A DNA stretch of 64,000 nt from Gammaproteobacteria bacterium (GTDB taxonomy: Bacteria; Pseudomonadota; Gammaproteobacteria; Pseudomonadales; Pseudomonadaceae). The position numbers and the translations under genes were made by a program. The DNA lies in assembly GCA_012728315.1 (NCBI GenBank), contig JAAYFI010000026.1:237778-301777 (forward strand). The letters are read 5' to 3'. Below are positions 25,934 to 37,439 of this stretch, in pieces (the first letter of the stretch is position 1; every line of letters starts with the position of its first letter). Below the pieces are notes generated by a model. It made no database searches and was not told the DNA's origin. It was given only the letters and a program-made list of their open reading frames with translations.

Positions 25934-27379
25934 CTATTGATCAAGTTTTTTCTTGAGCAGCTCGTTGACTTGTTGCGGGTTGGCTTTGCCTTTTGAGGCG
26001 CGCATGGCTTGACCAACAAAGAAGCCAAACATTTTGCCGCGCTTGTTTTCATCGCTGGCGCGGTACTGTTCAACTTGCTCGGCGTTGGCTGCAAGAACTT
26101 CATCCAGCATTGCTTCAATCGCGCCGCTGTCTGTGACCTGCTTTAAGCCGCGTTGTTCAATGATTTGATCCGCATCGCCTTCGCCGGCAGCCATGGCCTC
26201 AAAGACCATTTTGGCGATTTTTCCGGAAATGGTGTTGTCTTTAATGCGCAGCAACATGCCGCCTAACTGCTCGGCAGTCACCGGTGACTGGCTGATCTCT
26301 AGGTTTTCTTTGTTGAGTAGGCTGGACAGCTCGCCCATCACCCAGTTTGTCGCCAGCTTGGCATCCTGACAAATCTTTTCTACGGCTTCAAAATAATCGG
26401 CCATTTCACGGCTGGCCGAGAGTACGCTGGCGTCGTAGGTGGATAGGCCAAACTCTTGCTCAAAACGCTCGCGCTTTTGTGCGGGTAATTCCGGTAACTG
26501 CTTGCGCAAGTTATCGAGCAACTCCCGCGGGATATGTACGGGCAATAAGTCTGGGCACGGGAAGTAACGGTAGTCGTTGGCTTCTTCTTTAGTGCGCATC
26601 GAGCGGGTTTCGTCTTTATTGGGGTCATACAGACGGGTTTCTTGTACCACTTGGCCGCCATCTTCAATCAATTCAATTTGGCGTTGAATTTCATAGTTGA
26701 TGGCGCGCTCGATAAAGCGAAACGAGTTCACGTTTTTGATTTCAGTGCGAGTGCCGAGCTCGGTCTGACCTTTTGGGCGTACAGAGACGTTACAGTCACA
26801 GCGGAAGGAGCCTTCGGCCATATTGCCGTCACAGATATTTAAATAACGCACTAGAGTATGAATTGCGCGCGCATAAGCCACAGCTTCTTTGGCGTTGCTT
26901 AACTCAGGCTCAGAAACGATTTCCAAAAGTGGTGTGCCGGCACGGTTTAGATCAATACCGGTCATGCCGCTAAAATCTTCGTGCAGGCTTTTCCCGGCAT
27001 CCTCTTCCAGGTGCGCACGGGTAATGCCAATACGTTTGATGCTGCCGTCTTCAAGCGCAATATCAAGGTGGCCTAAACCAACAATGGGATGATCCATTTG
27101 ACTGGTTTGATAGCCTTTAGGCAAATCTGGATAGAAGTAGTTTTTGCGCGCGAAAATATTATGCTCGGCAATATCAGCGTCAACTGCGAGGCCAAACATA
27201 CAGGCCATGCGCACGGCTTCTTGGTTGAGCACGGGTAAAGTGCCAGGCATGGCTAAGTCAATCAGACTGGCCTGAGTATTTGGAGCGGCGCCAAATGTGG
27301 TGGCGCTGCCCGAGAAGATTTTTGTATCAGTTGCGAGCTGTGCGTGGATTTCCAGCCCGATCACGGTTTCCCATTGCAT
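25934..27379 (-). CDS. gatB: Asp/Glu-tRNA amidotransferase subunit B
   Basis: A 481-residue protein when started at [15 protein letters not shown] (the ORF track adds 14 upstream codons that overlap the spacer to gatA). [49 protein letters not shown] and the tail domain (QRGLKQVTD.., [17 protein letters not shown]) are all family signatures. It activates Glu or Asp on the mischarged tRNA with ATP and accepts ammonia from GatA. Presence of gatCAB indicates that Gln-tRNA and/or Asn-tRNA is made by the indirect route; in Pseudomonas the Asn route is the relevant one. Third gene of gatC-gatA-gatB. Confidence 0.98.
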   Translation of the reverse strand: MQWETVIGLEIHAQLATDTKIFSGSATTFGAAPNTQASLIDLAMPGTLPVLNQEAVRMACMFGLAVDADIAEHNIFARKNYFYPDLPKGYQTSQMDHPIVGLGHLDIALEDGSIKRIGITRAHLEEDAGKSLHEDFSGMTGIDLNRAGTPLLEIVSEPELSNAKEAVAYARAIHTLVRYLNICDGNMAEGSFRCDCNVSVRPKGQTELGTRTEIKNVNSFRFIERAINYEIQRQIELIEDGGQVVQETRLYDPNKDETRSMRTKEEANDYRYFPCPDLLPVHIPRELLDNLRKQLPELPAQKRERFEQEFGLSTYDASVLSASREMADYFEAVEKICQDAKLATNWVMGELSSLLNKENLEISQSPVTAEQLGGMLLRIKDNTISGKIAKMVFEAMAAGEGDADQIIEQRGLKQVTDSGAIEAMLDEVLAANAEQVEQYRASDENKRGKMFGFFVGQAMRASKGKANPQQVNELLKKKLDQ

Positions 27380-27390
27380 GTGAGTCGTCC

Positions 27391-28842
27391 TCAGAATCCG
27401 GCTGGCGTACGAGTGTGCCAATCAGTGTGTTGTTGAAATTGATGTGCAACCTGCAGCATGCGCGCTTCTTGGAAGTAGGGCGCGAGCAGCTGTACGCCGA
27501 CGGGTAGACCATCGATCATGCCGGCTGGCATCGATAGGCCAGGAATACCAGCTAAGTTGGCGGGCACGGTATAAATATCTTCTAAGTAAGCGGCGACAGG
27601 GTCATTCGCTTTACTGCCCAGCTGCCAAGGCAGGTTGGGTGTGGTTGGGCCAAGAATCAGGTCAACATCTTTAAAGGCGCTAATAAAATCGTTTTTGATT
27701 AAGCGACGGATTTTTTGCGCTTTTAAATAGTAAGCATCGTAGTAGCCGGTGGACAGAGAGTAGGTGCCCATCATAATGCGGCGCTTAACTTCTTCCCCGA
27801 AAGCTTCACTGCGTGAGCGCAGATACAGATCTTCTAGATCTTTCGGATCGGCACAGCGGTAGCCAAAACGAACACCATCAAAACGCGCTAAGTTTGTGGA
27901 GGCTTCCGCGGAGGCAATCACATAATAAGCGGGGACGGCATGCGGTAAGCTGGCGAGGCTGATGTCAATAAAAGTTGCACCGAGTTGTTTGAGTTGCTCA
28001 ATCGCGGCGGACACAGTGTCACCGATGCGTGCATCAAGGCGGTTATCGAAATACTCTTTGGGCAAACCAATGCGCAAGCCTTGCAAAGGCTGACTTAAGG
28101 TCGCGCTGTAGTCGTCAACAGGCTGTTGTGCGCTGGTGGAGTCACGCTCATCAAAACCTGCTGTGGCTTGCAACAGCAGTGCGCAGTCTTCCGCGGTGTG
28201 AGCTAAGAAGCCTGCTTGGTCAAAGCTGGATGCATAGGCGGTCATACCCCAACGTGAAATGCGGCCGTAGGTGGGTTTGATACCGGTAAGGCCGGTAAAG
28301 GCTGCAGGTTGGCGAATCGAGCCGCCACTGTCGCTGCCAGTACTGGCTGGAATTAAACGTGCTGCCACCGCAGCGGCGCTGCCGCTGGATGAACCACCGG
28401 GTACACGGGTAAGGTCCCAAGGGTTTTTGCTGGGGCCGTAAAAGCTGGTTTCACCGGACGAACCCATAGCAAACTCATCCATATTGAGCTTGCCAAGGCT
28501 GATGCAGCCGGCTTGATCAAGCTTGTCGACTACGGTTGCAGTATAGGGCGCAATAAAGTTATCGAGCATTTTTGATGCACAGCTGGTGCGTACGCCTGTG
28601 GTGCAGAATAAATCTTTATGCGCCAATGGCACGCCGAGTAATGGCGTAACAGTGCCGTTGCTGCGTAATGCGTCAGCAGCTTCAGCTTGCTGCAGTGCGG
28701 CGTCTGGGGTCAGGGTAATAAAGCTATTGAGCTGAGGATCCAGTTGCTCAATGCGGGACAATAAGTGAGCCGTCAGCTCGCGCGCTGAAAACTGCTTGGC
28801 AGCCAGCGCTTTAGAGATCTTGGCTAAGGTAAGTTGATGCAT
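27391..28842 (-). CDS. gatA: Asp/Glu-tRNA amidotransferase subunit A
   Basis: A 483-residue amidase-signature enzyme. The Ser-cisSer-Lys triad is visible: Lys in [24 protein letters not shown] (about residue 76) and the Ser pair in [34 protein letters not shown] (about 150-180). It hydrolyses Gln and sends ammonia to GatB for amidation of the tRNA-bound residue. gatA starts 13 nt after gatC and ends 11 nt before gatB. Confidence 0.98.
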   Translation of the reverse strand: MHQLTLAKISKALAAKQFSARELTAHLLSRIEQLDPQLNSFITLTPDAALQQAEAADALRSNGTVTPLLGVPLAHKDLFCTTGVRTSCASKMLDNFIAPYTATVVDKLDQAGCISLGKLNMDEFAMGSSGETSFYGPSKNPWDLTRVPGGSSSGSAAAVAARLIPASTGSDSGGSIRQPAAFTGLTGIKPTYGRISRWGMTAYASSFDQAGFLAHTAEDCALLLQATAGFDERDSTSAQQPVDDYSATLSQPLQGLRIGLPKEYFDNRLDARIGDTVSAAIEQLKQLGATFIDISLASLPHAVPAYYVIASAEASTNLARFDGVRFGYRCADPKDLEDLYLRSRSEAFGEEVKRRIMMGTYSLSTGYYDAYYLKAQKIRRLIKNDFISAFKDVDLILGPTTPNLPWQLGSKANDPVAAYLEDIYTVPANLAGIPGLSMPAGMIDGLPVGVQLLAPYFQEARMLQVAHQFQQHTDWHTRTPAGF

Positions 28843-28855
28843 GACAAATAAGTCC

Positions 28856-29143
28856 TTAATCGATGACTTTAGGTACCAGGTATAAGCCGTTTTCTACAGC
28901 GGGCGCTAAGGCCTGGTAGTCATCACGGTGGTTGCTTTCAGTGACTGTGTCTGGGCGTAGACGTTGATTGGCTTCGAGTGGATTGGCCAAGGGTGTGACA
29001 TCGTCAGTGTTAACCGCTTGCATGGCATTGATCATGTCGAGGACGGCATTTAAGGATGCGGTGCTGCTCTCGATTTCGGCATCATCGAGGCCGAGTCGCG
29101 CCAGATGAGCTAGTTTTTCCACGTCGCCGCGTTCAAGTGCCAT
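28856..29143 (-). CDS. gatC: Asp/Glu-tRNA amidotransferase subunit C
   Basis: A 95-residue protein of usual size. [42 protein letters not shown] and the C-terminal [11 protein letters not shown] match GatC, which wraps around and stabilises GatA-GatB. First gene of the gat operon, divergent from mreB with 223 nt between; GGAGATCCTC-type sequence before the start provides a ribosome site. Confidence 0.96.
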   Translation of the reverse strand: MALERGDVEKLAHLARLGLDDAEIESSTASLNAVLDMINAMQAVNTDDVTPLANPLEANQRLRPDTVTESNHRDDYQALAPAVENGLYLVPKVID

Positions 29144-29280
29144 GTGAGGATCTCCTAGGTAAAAAATGTATGCCGGCCATTAAAACAGCCAAAATGGAAC
29201 AATCAAACAATTGTTGCATCTATAAGCCTGTAAAAAACATACTGATGTTCAGAAAGTGTTAATCTATCACAGTGCGTACC

Positions 29281-30404
<1,124 letters not shown>

Positions 30405-30444
30405 GCTGTACAGAACCGTTTAGGGTTTCATAGAGTGCTTATCG

Positions 30445-30473
30445 TTCATCTTAACTGCAGATAGCTTTATACT
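30445..30473 (+). promoter_or_regulatory. Candidate internal promoter before mreC
   Basis: TTCATC (30445-30450), 17-nt spacer, TATACT (30468-30473). Transcription would start near 30480, only about 24 nt before the proposed mreC start, which also argues against a more upstream translation start. The -10 is good, the -35 poor. Confidence 0.45.
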
Positions 30474-30503
30474 ATTCTGCAGTTAAGTCGCCGAGGATGC
30501 ATC

Positions 30504-31424
30504 ATTAAGCCGTTATTTGCTAAAAGTACTTTACTCAGTACACGCTTTTTAATACTCACCTGTTTTTCTGTCGCTTTAATGCTGGTTGATGCGCGCCTTG
30601 AGCTGCTGAAACCGGTGCGCAGTAGCTTGGGTATGGTACTTACACCTTTGTACTGGTTGGGCGATCTGCCCGTGCGCGCTTGGACCGATAGTTTACAGCT
30701 GTTCAGCAGCCGCACAGACCTGCTCGCGGAAAATGAACAGCTGCGCGCGGAAACTTTGTTGATGCAGCGTCGTTTACAGAAGCTGGCGACATTAACTGAG
30801 CAAAATGTGCGTTTGCGTGAGCTGCTAAACTCTTCTGCACTGATTGATGACCGCGTTTTAGTCGCGGAATTAATTGGTATTGATCCCAACCCTTATACGC
30901 ATCGTGTCTTGATCAATAAAGGCAGTAGCAGTGGGGTAACTGTGGGGCAGCCGGTGCTCGATGCCCGCGGGGTAATGGGGCAAGTGATTGAGGTGATGCC
31001 TTACACTTCACGGGTACTTTTAATCACTGACAGTAATCACAGTTTGCCGGTGCAAGTGAATCGAAACGGTTTGCGCGCTATTGCCAGTGGTACCGGTAAT
31101 CTTGAGTCACTGGAATTACGCTATGTGACCGACACTTCCGATATCCGTGAAGGTGACTTATTGGTGACCTCAGGTATGGGGCAGCGTTTTCCTGTGGGTT
31201 ACCCCGTGGCGGTGGTCAGCGAAGTGCAGCGTAATACCGGGCAGCCCTTCGCCCGCATACAAGCATTACCGGCGGCCAACCTCAATCGCAGTCGTTATCT
31301 CTTGCTGGTGTTTAGTGACAGTAAAAGTTCGACGCAAGCGCTGGATGAAGAAGTGCAAAATGCCTTAGAGGATGCGAAACAATTGCTTAAAGCAACTGAA
31401 ACAACGGCAGTGGAGGCGCAATAA
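30504..31424 (+). CDS. mreC: Rod-shape-determining protein MreC, non-canonical start
   Basis: About 306 residues: one N-terminal membrane segment, a coiled coil (LLAENEQLRAETLLMQRRLQKL, about 75-110), then the MreC beta domain (VLVAELIGIDPNPYTHRVLINKG..., VMGQVIEVMPYTSRVLLITD, GDLLVTSGMGQRFPVGYPVA). The ORF track begins at an internal ATG (30579) inside the membrane segment. The conserved N-terminus (IKPLFAKS) is encoded upstream, but the frame back to the stop at 30462 has no ATG, GTG or TTG. GAGG at 30493-30496 is ideally spaced for ATT at 30504 (or ATC at 30501). MreC links MreB to the periplasmic wall enzymes. Confidence 0.93.
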   Translation: MKPLFAKSTLLSTRFLILTCFSVALMLVDARLELLKPVRSSLGMVLTPLYWLGDLPVRAWTDSLQLFSSRTDLLAENEQLRAETLLMQRRLQKLATLTEQNVRLRELLNSSALIDDRVLVAELIGIDPNPYTHRVLINKGSSSGVTVGQPVLDARGVMGQVIEVMPYTSRVLLITDSNHSLPVQVNRNGLRAIASGTGNLESLELRYVTDTSDIREGDLLVTSGMGQRFPVGYPVAVVSEVQRNTGQPFARIQALPAANLNRSRYLLLVFSDSKSSTQALDEEVQNALEDAKQLLKATETTAVEAQ

Positions 31425-31913
31425 ATGAGTGCGTCGACGGGTAAAGTCACTGTGGTTATGTGGATGACATTAGGCTTAGCTCTATTGCTATCTGTTGTGC
31501 CGATGCCTGAGCACTTAGAAATTGGCCGGCCTTTATGGTTGGCGCTGGTGCTGACATTTTGGGCAATGAATTATCCGCAACATCTAGGCTTATTGACTGC
31601 TTGGTGTTTTGGTATTGCTCAAGATGTCTTATATGGCACGCTCTTTGGCCAGCATGCCTTAGCGCTTGTGTTGGTTGTGTTTCTGGTTTTAACCTTGCAG
31701 CAGCGTTTAAAAGTCTTTCCGCTGTGGCAGCAATCCTTGGCGCTATTGGTTATTTATGGCTTGGCTCAGCTGCTCTTATTGTGGCTCAGTACACTATCGG
31801 GCATGCGCCCTGAAATCAGTTATTATGCTGTGCCGGCTGTGGTCAGTTGTTTGCTATGGCCTTGGCTGTATATGTTGCTGGTTAATGTAAAGCGCTGGCG
31901 CGATTTTCGATAA
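31425..31913 (+). CDS. mreD: Rod-shape-determining membrane protein MreD
   Basis: A 162-residue, very hydrophobic protein with five to six membrane segments, normal for MreD. P-E-H..I-G-R-P-L-W-L-A-L-V-L-T-F-W-A near residue 30 and GLLTAWCFGIAQDVLYGTLFGQHAL (about 55-80) are family-typical. The ATG directly follows the mreC TAA with no gap, so translation is coupled. In P. aeruginosa maf follows; here the next gene is rng. Confidence 0.93.
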   Translation: MSASTGKVTVVMWMTLGLALLLSVVPMPEHLEIGRPLWLALVLTFWAMNYPQHLGLLTAWCFGIAQDVLYGTLFGQHALALVLVVFLVLTLQQRLKVFPLWQQSLALLVIYGLAQLLLLWLSTLSGMRPEISYYAVPAVVSCLLWPWLYMLLVNVKRWRDFR

Positions 31914-32126
31914 AGTCTGTGTTCGCAGCGGGCCGGTACTGTGTATGCGTGTCGTTTATTGCGCAGTAGATGCTGGTCTTTGTTAGCTGTATTGCGCAGA
32001 ACGATGTAATCTGCTCAGGTGTAGCGTCTTGATTTAATACAAGATTGATCGTGTTTTGCCCAGCCTATGTTTTGTCGCACGATATTCAATAGGTCGTGCA
32101 TACCCATGCCTGATACTGAGAGCACC
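31914..32126. other. Spacer between mreD and rng with a hairpin
   Basis: 213 nt where maf would be expected from Pseudomonas synteny; no reading frame or recognisable maf remnant is visible. GCACGA (32077-32082) and TCGTGC (32094-32099) form a hairpin 28 nt before the rng start, which could affect rng translation or stability. Confidence 0.5.
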
Positions 32127-33584
32127 ATGACAGAAGAAATTTTAATAAATATAACGCCAATGGAATCTCGCGTTGCTGTCGTCGAAAATGGCGTTTTGCA
32201 AGAAGTGCACGTTGAGCGCACTCAGCGTCGCGGCATTGTGGGTAATATCTATAAAGGTAAAGTGGTCCGCGTGTTGCCAGGTATGCAGGCCGCTTTTGTC
32301 GATATTGGTTTGTCACGCGCAGCTTTTATTCATGCGGCTGATATCAGCGGTCGAGAAGGGGTAACCGGCGAAGGTATCAGTGGCTTGGTGCATGAGGGAC
32401 AGGCATTGGTGGTGCAGGTGACCAAGGACCCTATCGGTAGTAAAGGCGCGCGCCTGACGACAAATTTATCCATTCCTTCGCGCTACTTGGTGTATATGCC
32501 CAGCAGCAGTCACATTGGTGTATCGCTAAAAATCGAAGAAGAAGCCGAGCGCGAGCGATTAAAGCAAGCGGTGACTGAGTGTTTAATCAGTGAAGGCTTA
32601 GAAGATAAAGGTGGCTTTATTATTCGTACCGCCACTGAAGGTGCAGACATATCTGCGATTATGGTGGATATCCGTTATTTGCATCGACTCTGGGGGCAGG
32701 TACGCGAACAGATGCAAGTGTGCGCAGCGCCTGCGATTATTTACGAAGAGTTATCGCTCCCCTTGCGTACATTGCGTGACTTAGCTGCTGAACATACCGA
32801 GAAAGTACGCATTGACTCGCGGGAAACTTTACAGAAAGCCCAGCAGTTTGTTGGCGAACTCATGCCGGAAATTGCTGATCGAGTTGAACATTATCCCGGC
32901 GAGCGTCCTATTTTCGATCTATACAGCATTGAAGATGAAATCCAAAAAGCATTAGAGCGCAAGGTGCCACTGAAGTCGGGCGGGCACTTAGTGATTGATC
33001 CCACTGAGGCGATGACCACCATTGATGTGAACACCGGGGCCTTTGTCGGGCACCGTAATCTTGAAGAGACTGTCTTTAAAACCAATCTTGAAGCGGCGTT
33101 AACCATTGCGCGGCAACTGCGCTTACGCAATGTGGGCGGCATCATTATTATTGATTTTATCGATATGGAAGATCAGGAGCACCGCCGCCAAGTGTTGCGC
33201 ACTTTAGAGCGTCAGTTGGAGCGTGATTACGCCAAAACCAATATTATCGGGATCACTGAGCTGGGCTTAGTGCAAATGACGCGTAAGCGTACCCGAGAAA
33301 GCTTGGCGCAGGTGTTATGTGAGCCTTGTGCAACCTGCCAAGGACGCGGACAAGTGCGCACAGCAGAAACCATTTGTTATGAGATCTTTCGTGAGATTTT
33401 ACGCGAGGCGCGTGCCTTTCAAGCCGATGGTTACATGGTTTTGGCCAGTCAAAGTGTGGTGGATCGCTTGCTTGATGAAGAGTCTGGCAATGTTGCTGAT
33501 CTCGAGTCTTTTATTGGTCATCCCATACGTTTCCAGGTGGAGAGTATGTATTCACAAGAGCAGTATGACGTTGTTCTGTTATAG
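32127..33584 (+). CDS. rng: Ribonuclease G
   Basis: A 485-residue RNase E/G protein when started at MTEEILINITPMESRVAVVE; the ORF-track start lies 20 codons too early. An S1 domain (about 35-120, GNIYKGKVVRVLPGMQAAFVDIG) is followed by the nuclease core with TIDVNTGAFVGHRN (catalytic Asp, about 303), GGIIIIDFIDM (second Asp, about 346) and the zinc-link Cys pair in CEPCATCQGRG. It lacks the long disordered tail of RNase E. It trims the 5' end of 16S rRNA and cuts mRNAs. Length equals P. aeruginosa Rng. yhdP follows after 24 nt. Confidence 0.97.
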   Translation: MTEEILINITPMESRVAVVENGVLQEVHVERTQRRGIVGNIYKGKVVRVLPGMQAAFVDIGLSRAAFIHAADISGREGVTGEGISGLVHEGQALVVQVTKDPIGSKGARLTTNLSIPSRYLVYMPSSSHIGVSLKIEEEAERERLKQAVTECLISEGLEDKGGFIIRTATEGADISAIMVDIRYLHRLWGQVREQMQVCAAPAIIYEELSLPLRTLRDLAAEHTEKVRIDSRETLQKAQQFVGELMPEIADRVEHYPGERPIFDLYSIEDEIQKALERKVPLKSGGHLVIDPTEAMTTIDVNTGAFVGHRNLEETVFKTNLEAALTIARQLRLRNVGGIIIIDFIDMEDQEHRRQVLRTLERQLERDYAKTNIIGITELGLVQMTRKRTRESLAQVLCEPCATCQGRGQVRTAETICYEIFREILREARAFQADGYMVLASQSVVDRLLDEESGNVADLESFIGHPIRFQVESMYSQEQYDVVLL

Positions 33585-33608
33585 CCTGTTGCGTCAGTAA
33601 GGGGCAAG

Positions 33609-36600
33609 ATGAGTACTGCTCTTTATATACTGAATCGGCTGTTGCGCTTGAGTTTATGGTTGCTGGCCAGCTTGCTTATTTTTGCTGCGCTGTATGTCAG
33701 CTTGGGTCGACAATTGACCCCGTTGCTGGCGGAGTATCGTCAAGAGATTGAGCAGCAGTTGCAGCAGCGCTTAGCGCAAAAAATCCAAATCGAAAGCCTT
33801 AAGGGCAGCTGGTATGGTTTTTCTCCGATGTTAGAGGCGAATTATGTCACCTTAGGCAGCGGCGATGATGCTATACAAGTTGAGCAGCTGCATATCCAAC
33901 CTGATGTGGTGGCCAGTCTGCTGGCTCGCGAGTTGCGTTTTAAATCGGTGGCCTTGTCGGGTCTGCAGATTCACCTGCAAGAGGATGCTACGGGTCGTTG
34001 GGCGTTACAAGGCTTGCATCTTGAAGGTGCTGAGCAGACCGCTTTTCACTTGAATGACTGGCTCAATAAGCTGCAGCAAGTGAGCCAGCTGAGCGTTTTA
34101 GACAGTCGCATTATTATTCAAGCGCAAGGGCAGCAGCCGCTGGCTTTAACCTATGCGGGTTTTACCTTAAAGCGTAGCGCCTTGCAGCAACGCTTAGATT
34201 TGCGTGCCGTACTACCCGATGGGCAAAGCTTAGAGTTGAGCGCGCAAGGGCAGCTGCTGAAAGGTGACTGGCGACACAGCGATCTGGCGCTATACCTGAA
34301 ACTTCCCTCCAGTAACCTCGCCCAGTGGATCCCTGAGACCTATCTGCAAAAGTGGCAGCTATCGCGCTTGAAATTGGATGCTGAGTTGTGGTTTCGCGCC
34401 CAGCAGGGCCAAATGCAAGCGGCAGCTTTACGTCTTGCGCATTTGGAGCTGCAAGGGCAGTTCGCGGATGCGCCAGTGCTGCATGTGCAAGGTGAAGATG
34501 CGCTGGCTTTTTACCAGAATAAAGCCGGTGTACAGACGGCTTGGTTTGAGCGCTTATTAGTGCAGGTGGATGAGTTAGCGCAACATGATTGGCGCATGCG
34601 GTTGGATTATACAGAGCAAGACAATCCAGTATGGAACTTGGCTGTTGCACAGCTTGATTTAGCGGATCTACATTACCTCGCTGAGCGCATTGTGCAGCTG
34701 CCGGATGTGGCCGCAGATGTGTTGCAGACGATGCAGCCTACGGGTGAGCTGAAGAACTTGCACTTACAATGGCAGCCAGAGGCTGCGCAAGTCGAGCGTC
34801 TAAGTTTTGTCAGTAATTTGAGTCAGGTCGGTTTCTCGGCATGGCATGATGTGCCGGCTGCCAGTGCGATCAATGGACAGATATCCGGCAACCTTGAGCA
34901 AGGCGAATTGCGTTTAGCCAGCCATGCGGGTTTTAGTTTGCATTTAGCGAATTTATTTGCTGCCCCGTGGCAGTATCAAGAGGCTCATGCCCAGTTGTTA
35001 TGGGCGTTTGATCAGCATGGCTTCACCTTAAAAAGCCCGTATTTGCAGGTGTTAGGTGAAGAGGGGGCAATTGCCGGGGACTTTTTAATCCGCTTGCTCC
35101 ATGATCCTGCAGAAGAAGATTATATGGATTTGCGGGTTGGCTTGCGTGCCGGAGATGCGCGTTTTGCTGGCAAGTATTTGCCTTCACGGGCGCCTGCGTT
35201 TAGTGATGAGCTTGAGCGCTGGCTCAATGGCGCCATTCAGAGTGGGCATATTGAGCAGGGGTATTTCCAGTATCAAGGATCGTTAAATAAGGGGGCGCCT
35301 GCGGAGTCTCGCTCATTGAGCTTGTATTTTGCGGTGCAGGATGTCGAGCTTGAGTATCAGCCGGGTTGGCCCGCTTTAAGCAAAGCAGCCGGTGAGGTGG
35401 TCATTGAAGACAGTGGTGTGCGTATCAGTCTTAATCAAGGACAGATTTTAAATACACCGGTGCTCACTGCCTATGCCGAAGTAGCACATGTGCCAGAAGG
35501 GCAAGTGCCGGTCCTGCAGCTGCATGCTGAACTGCAAAGCAATCTCGATGATGGGCTGTATTTTTTACAAAAAACACCTATTGCTAAAGTCGCTCATGAA
35601 ATGGCAGGTTGGCAAGGTAAAGGGCATTTACCGGCAGTTTTAGATTTAACTGTACCGCTCGCCGCACAGCAGCAGGTACAGCTTGAATTGGTTCTTGATG
35701 CGCAGCGTGTTGAGTTGTACATGCCTGAGATCAATGTGCAGTTGCGCGAGCTCACCGGCGAGTTTAAGTTTGACAGTCAGCGGGGCTTGAGTGCGCCAAA
35801 GATTAGCGGCCAGTTTTTAGGGCAATCCTTTAGCGGCCATATTGATGCGCAAGGCACGGCTAAACAGCTCAGCACCCATATTGATGTGCAAGGGCTGATG
35901 CCTGTTGACTCGCTAACGCAATGGGCAAAAATCACCCAGCCTCTGCCGGTATCGGGCAGCTTACCGTACCGCTTGCGTGTATTGCTCGATGGTGAGGACA
36001 GCCAGCTGCGCATCGATTCCAGTTTGCTGGGGGTTAACATTGACTTGCCTGCTCCGTTTGGAAAAAAAGCCAGTACACAAAGTTATGCAGATTGGCGGAT
36101 GACTTTATCGGGGGCAGAGCGTCGTTACTGGCTCGATTATGCTGATCAGTTAAGTTTTGCTTTAGCTGCGGCGCCCGATCAGCTCTTGGGCGGACGCGGG
36201 CAAGTGCGTGTCGGTGGTGGTTTAGCACAGCTGCCAACGCAGGCGGGCTTGCAGTTACGTGGGCGTTTCAATCAGTTTGATTTGGCGCAGTGGCAGCAGG
36301 TGCTACAACGCTACCAATTACCTGAACAGGGCAAGCAACAGTTGTTAACCCACGCACAATTTGAAATACGTCACTTCACAGGCTTGGGCCTGAATGCCGA
36401 GCATTTAAGTGTCAATTGGCGACCGCAGGCAACGGGCTGGCAATTACTGTTGGAGAGTCAAGCAATCAAAGGAAAGATTGTAGATAAGGGTGCAGGGCAG
36501 CCGATGAGCGTTGACCTTGCGCATTTATATGTGCCGAAAAATATCACCACAGCAACGGATGCGCAGGATGTACTCAGTGATTTTGATATCAGTAGTATTC

Positions 36601-37421
36601 CCGCATTAGATATTCGAGTGGCTGCACTTTATTTGGCTGACGAGAGCTTAGGCGCTTGGTCCTTAAGTACCCGGCCACAGCCGCATGGCGTGTTGTTCGA
36701 TAAGCTCAATTTATCGCTTAAAGGGCTCAATGTTACGGGTCAAGCAGGCTGGGAACGGGTCAATGGACAGGCACGCAGTTGGTATAAAGGGCGCATGCAA
36801 GGTGATGATTTAAGCGATGTGTTGCTGGCTTGGAAGTTTGCTCCCACCATGACCAGTCAAACATTTCGGGTGGATGCGGATGTGCGCTGGCCAGGCTCAC
36901 CGGCAGCCTTGGCCTTGACTCAATTAAGTGGCGATTTAGATGTCAGCTTTCGCAAAGGGCAGTTGGTCACTGTCGAGGGCGGTGCGCAAGCTCTGCGGGT
37001 GTTTGGCCTGTTGAATTTTGACTCGATTGGTCGGCGCTTACGCTTAGATTTCTCTGATCTAATTGATAAAGGCTTAGCTTACGATCGGATTAAGGGCAAA
37101 TTGCAGGTTGCGCAGGGTGTTTATCGTACGCATACACCGCTGCAGCTGGAGGGGCCATCCAGCAATATTGATTTGCAAGGCCAGATTAATTTAGTCAATG
37201 AGCAAATTAACGCAACTATGTTGGTGGCTTTGCCACTGTCGCAGAATCTGCCGCTGGCGGCGATTGCGGTGGGCGCTCCAGCGGTAGCGGGGGCGCTGTT
37301 TGTGGCTGAGCGTTTAATTGGCAATCGCTTGGATCGTTTTGCCAGTGCGACTTATTATATTTACGGTGATTGGCAGCAGCCGAAGATCACGCTTAAGAAA
37401 AACACTAAAGAAGCCAAGTAA
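33609..37421 (+). CDS. yhdP: YhdP-family AsmA-like lipid transport protein
   Basis: A 1270-residue protein of the TIGR02099/YhdP family: one N-terminal membrane helix (LSLWLLASLLIFAALYVSLG, about 14-33), then a very long repetitive beta-strand region that folds into a hydrophobic groove across the periplasm, and the C-terminal AsmA-like part (about 1080-1250) with FSDLIDKGLAYDRIKGKLQV. In E. coli YhdP, with TamB and YdbH, carries phospholipids to the outer membrane. Co-transcribed with rng, as in Pseudomonas. A 7-bp GCGCGCT/AGCGCGC hairpin at 37431-37449 lies between it and convergent recN and overlaps the recN stop. Confidence 0.93.
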   Translation: MSTALYILNRLLRLSLWLLASLLIFAALYVSLGRQLTPLLAEYRQEIEQQLQQRLAQKIQIESLKGSWYGFSPMLEANYVTLGSGDDAIQVEQLHIQPDVVASLLARELRFKSVALSGLQIHLQEDATGRWALQGLHLEGAEQTAFHLNDWLNKLQQVSQLSVLDSRIIIQAQGQQPLALTYAGFTLKRSALQQRLDLRAVLPDGQSLELSAQGQLLKGDWRHSDLALYLKLPSSNLAQWIPETYLQKWQLSRLKLDAELWFRAQQGQMQAAALRLAHLELQGQFADAPVLHVQGEDALAFYQNKAGVQTAWFERLLVQVDELAQHDWRMRLDYTEQDNPVWNLAVAQLDLADLHYLAERIVQLPDVAADVLQTMQPTGELKNLHLQWQPEAAQVERLSFVSNLSQVGFSAWHDVPAASAINGQISGNLEQGELRLASHAGFSLHLANLFAAPWQYQEAHAQLLWAFDQHGFTLKSPYLQVLGEEGAIAGDFLIRLLHDPAEEDYMDLRVGLRAGDARFAGKYLPSRAPAFSDELERWLNGAIQSGHIEQGYFQYQGSLNKGAPAESRSLSLYFAVQDVELEYQPGWPALSKAAGEVVIEDSGVRISLNQGQILNTPVLTAYAEVAHVPEGQVPVLQLHAELQSNLDDGLYFLQKTPIAKVAHEMAGWQGKGHLPAVLDLTVPLAAQQQVQLELVLDAQRVELYMPEINVQLRELTGEFKFDSQRGLSAPKISGQFLGQSFSGHIDAQGTAKQLSTHIDVQGLMPVDSLTQWAKITQPLPVSGSLPYRLRVLLDGEDSQLRIDSSLLGVNIDLPAPFGKKASTQSYADWRMTLSGAERRYWLDYADQLSFALAAAPDQLLGGRGQVRVGGGLAQLPTQAGLQLRGRFNQFDLAQWQQVLQRYQLPEQGKQQLLTHAQFEIRHFTGLGLNAEHLSVNWRPQATGWQLLLESQAIKGKIVDKGAGQPMSVDLAHLYVPKNITTATDAQDVLSDFDISSIPALDIRVAALYLADESLGAWSLSTRPQPHGVLFDKLNLSLKGLNVTGQAGWERVNGQARSWYKGRMQGDDLSDVLLAWKFAPTMTSQTFRVDADVRWPGSPAALALTQLSGDLDVSFRKGQLVTVEGGAQALRVFGLLNFDSIGRRLRLDFSDLIDKGLAYDRIKGKLQVAQGVYRTHTPLQLEGPSSNIDLQGQINLVNEQINATMLVALPLSQNLPLAAIAVGAPAVAGALFVAERLIGNRLDRFASATYYIYGDWQQPKITLKKNTKEAK

Positions 37422-37439
37422 TAACGCTGTGCGCGCTGT

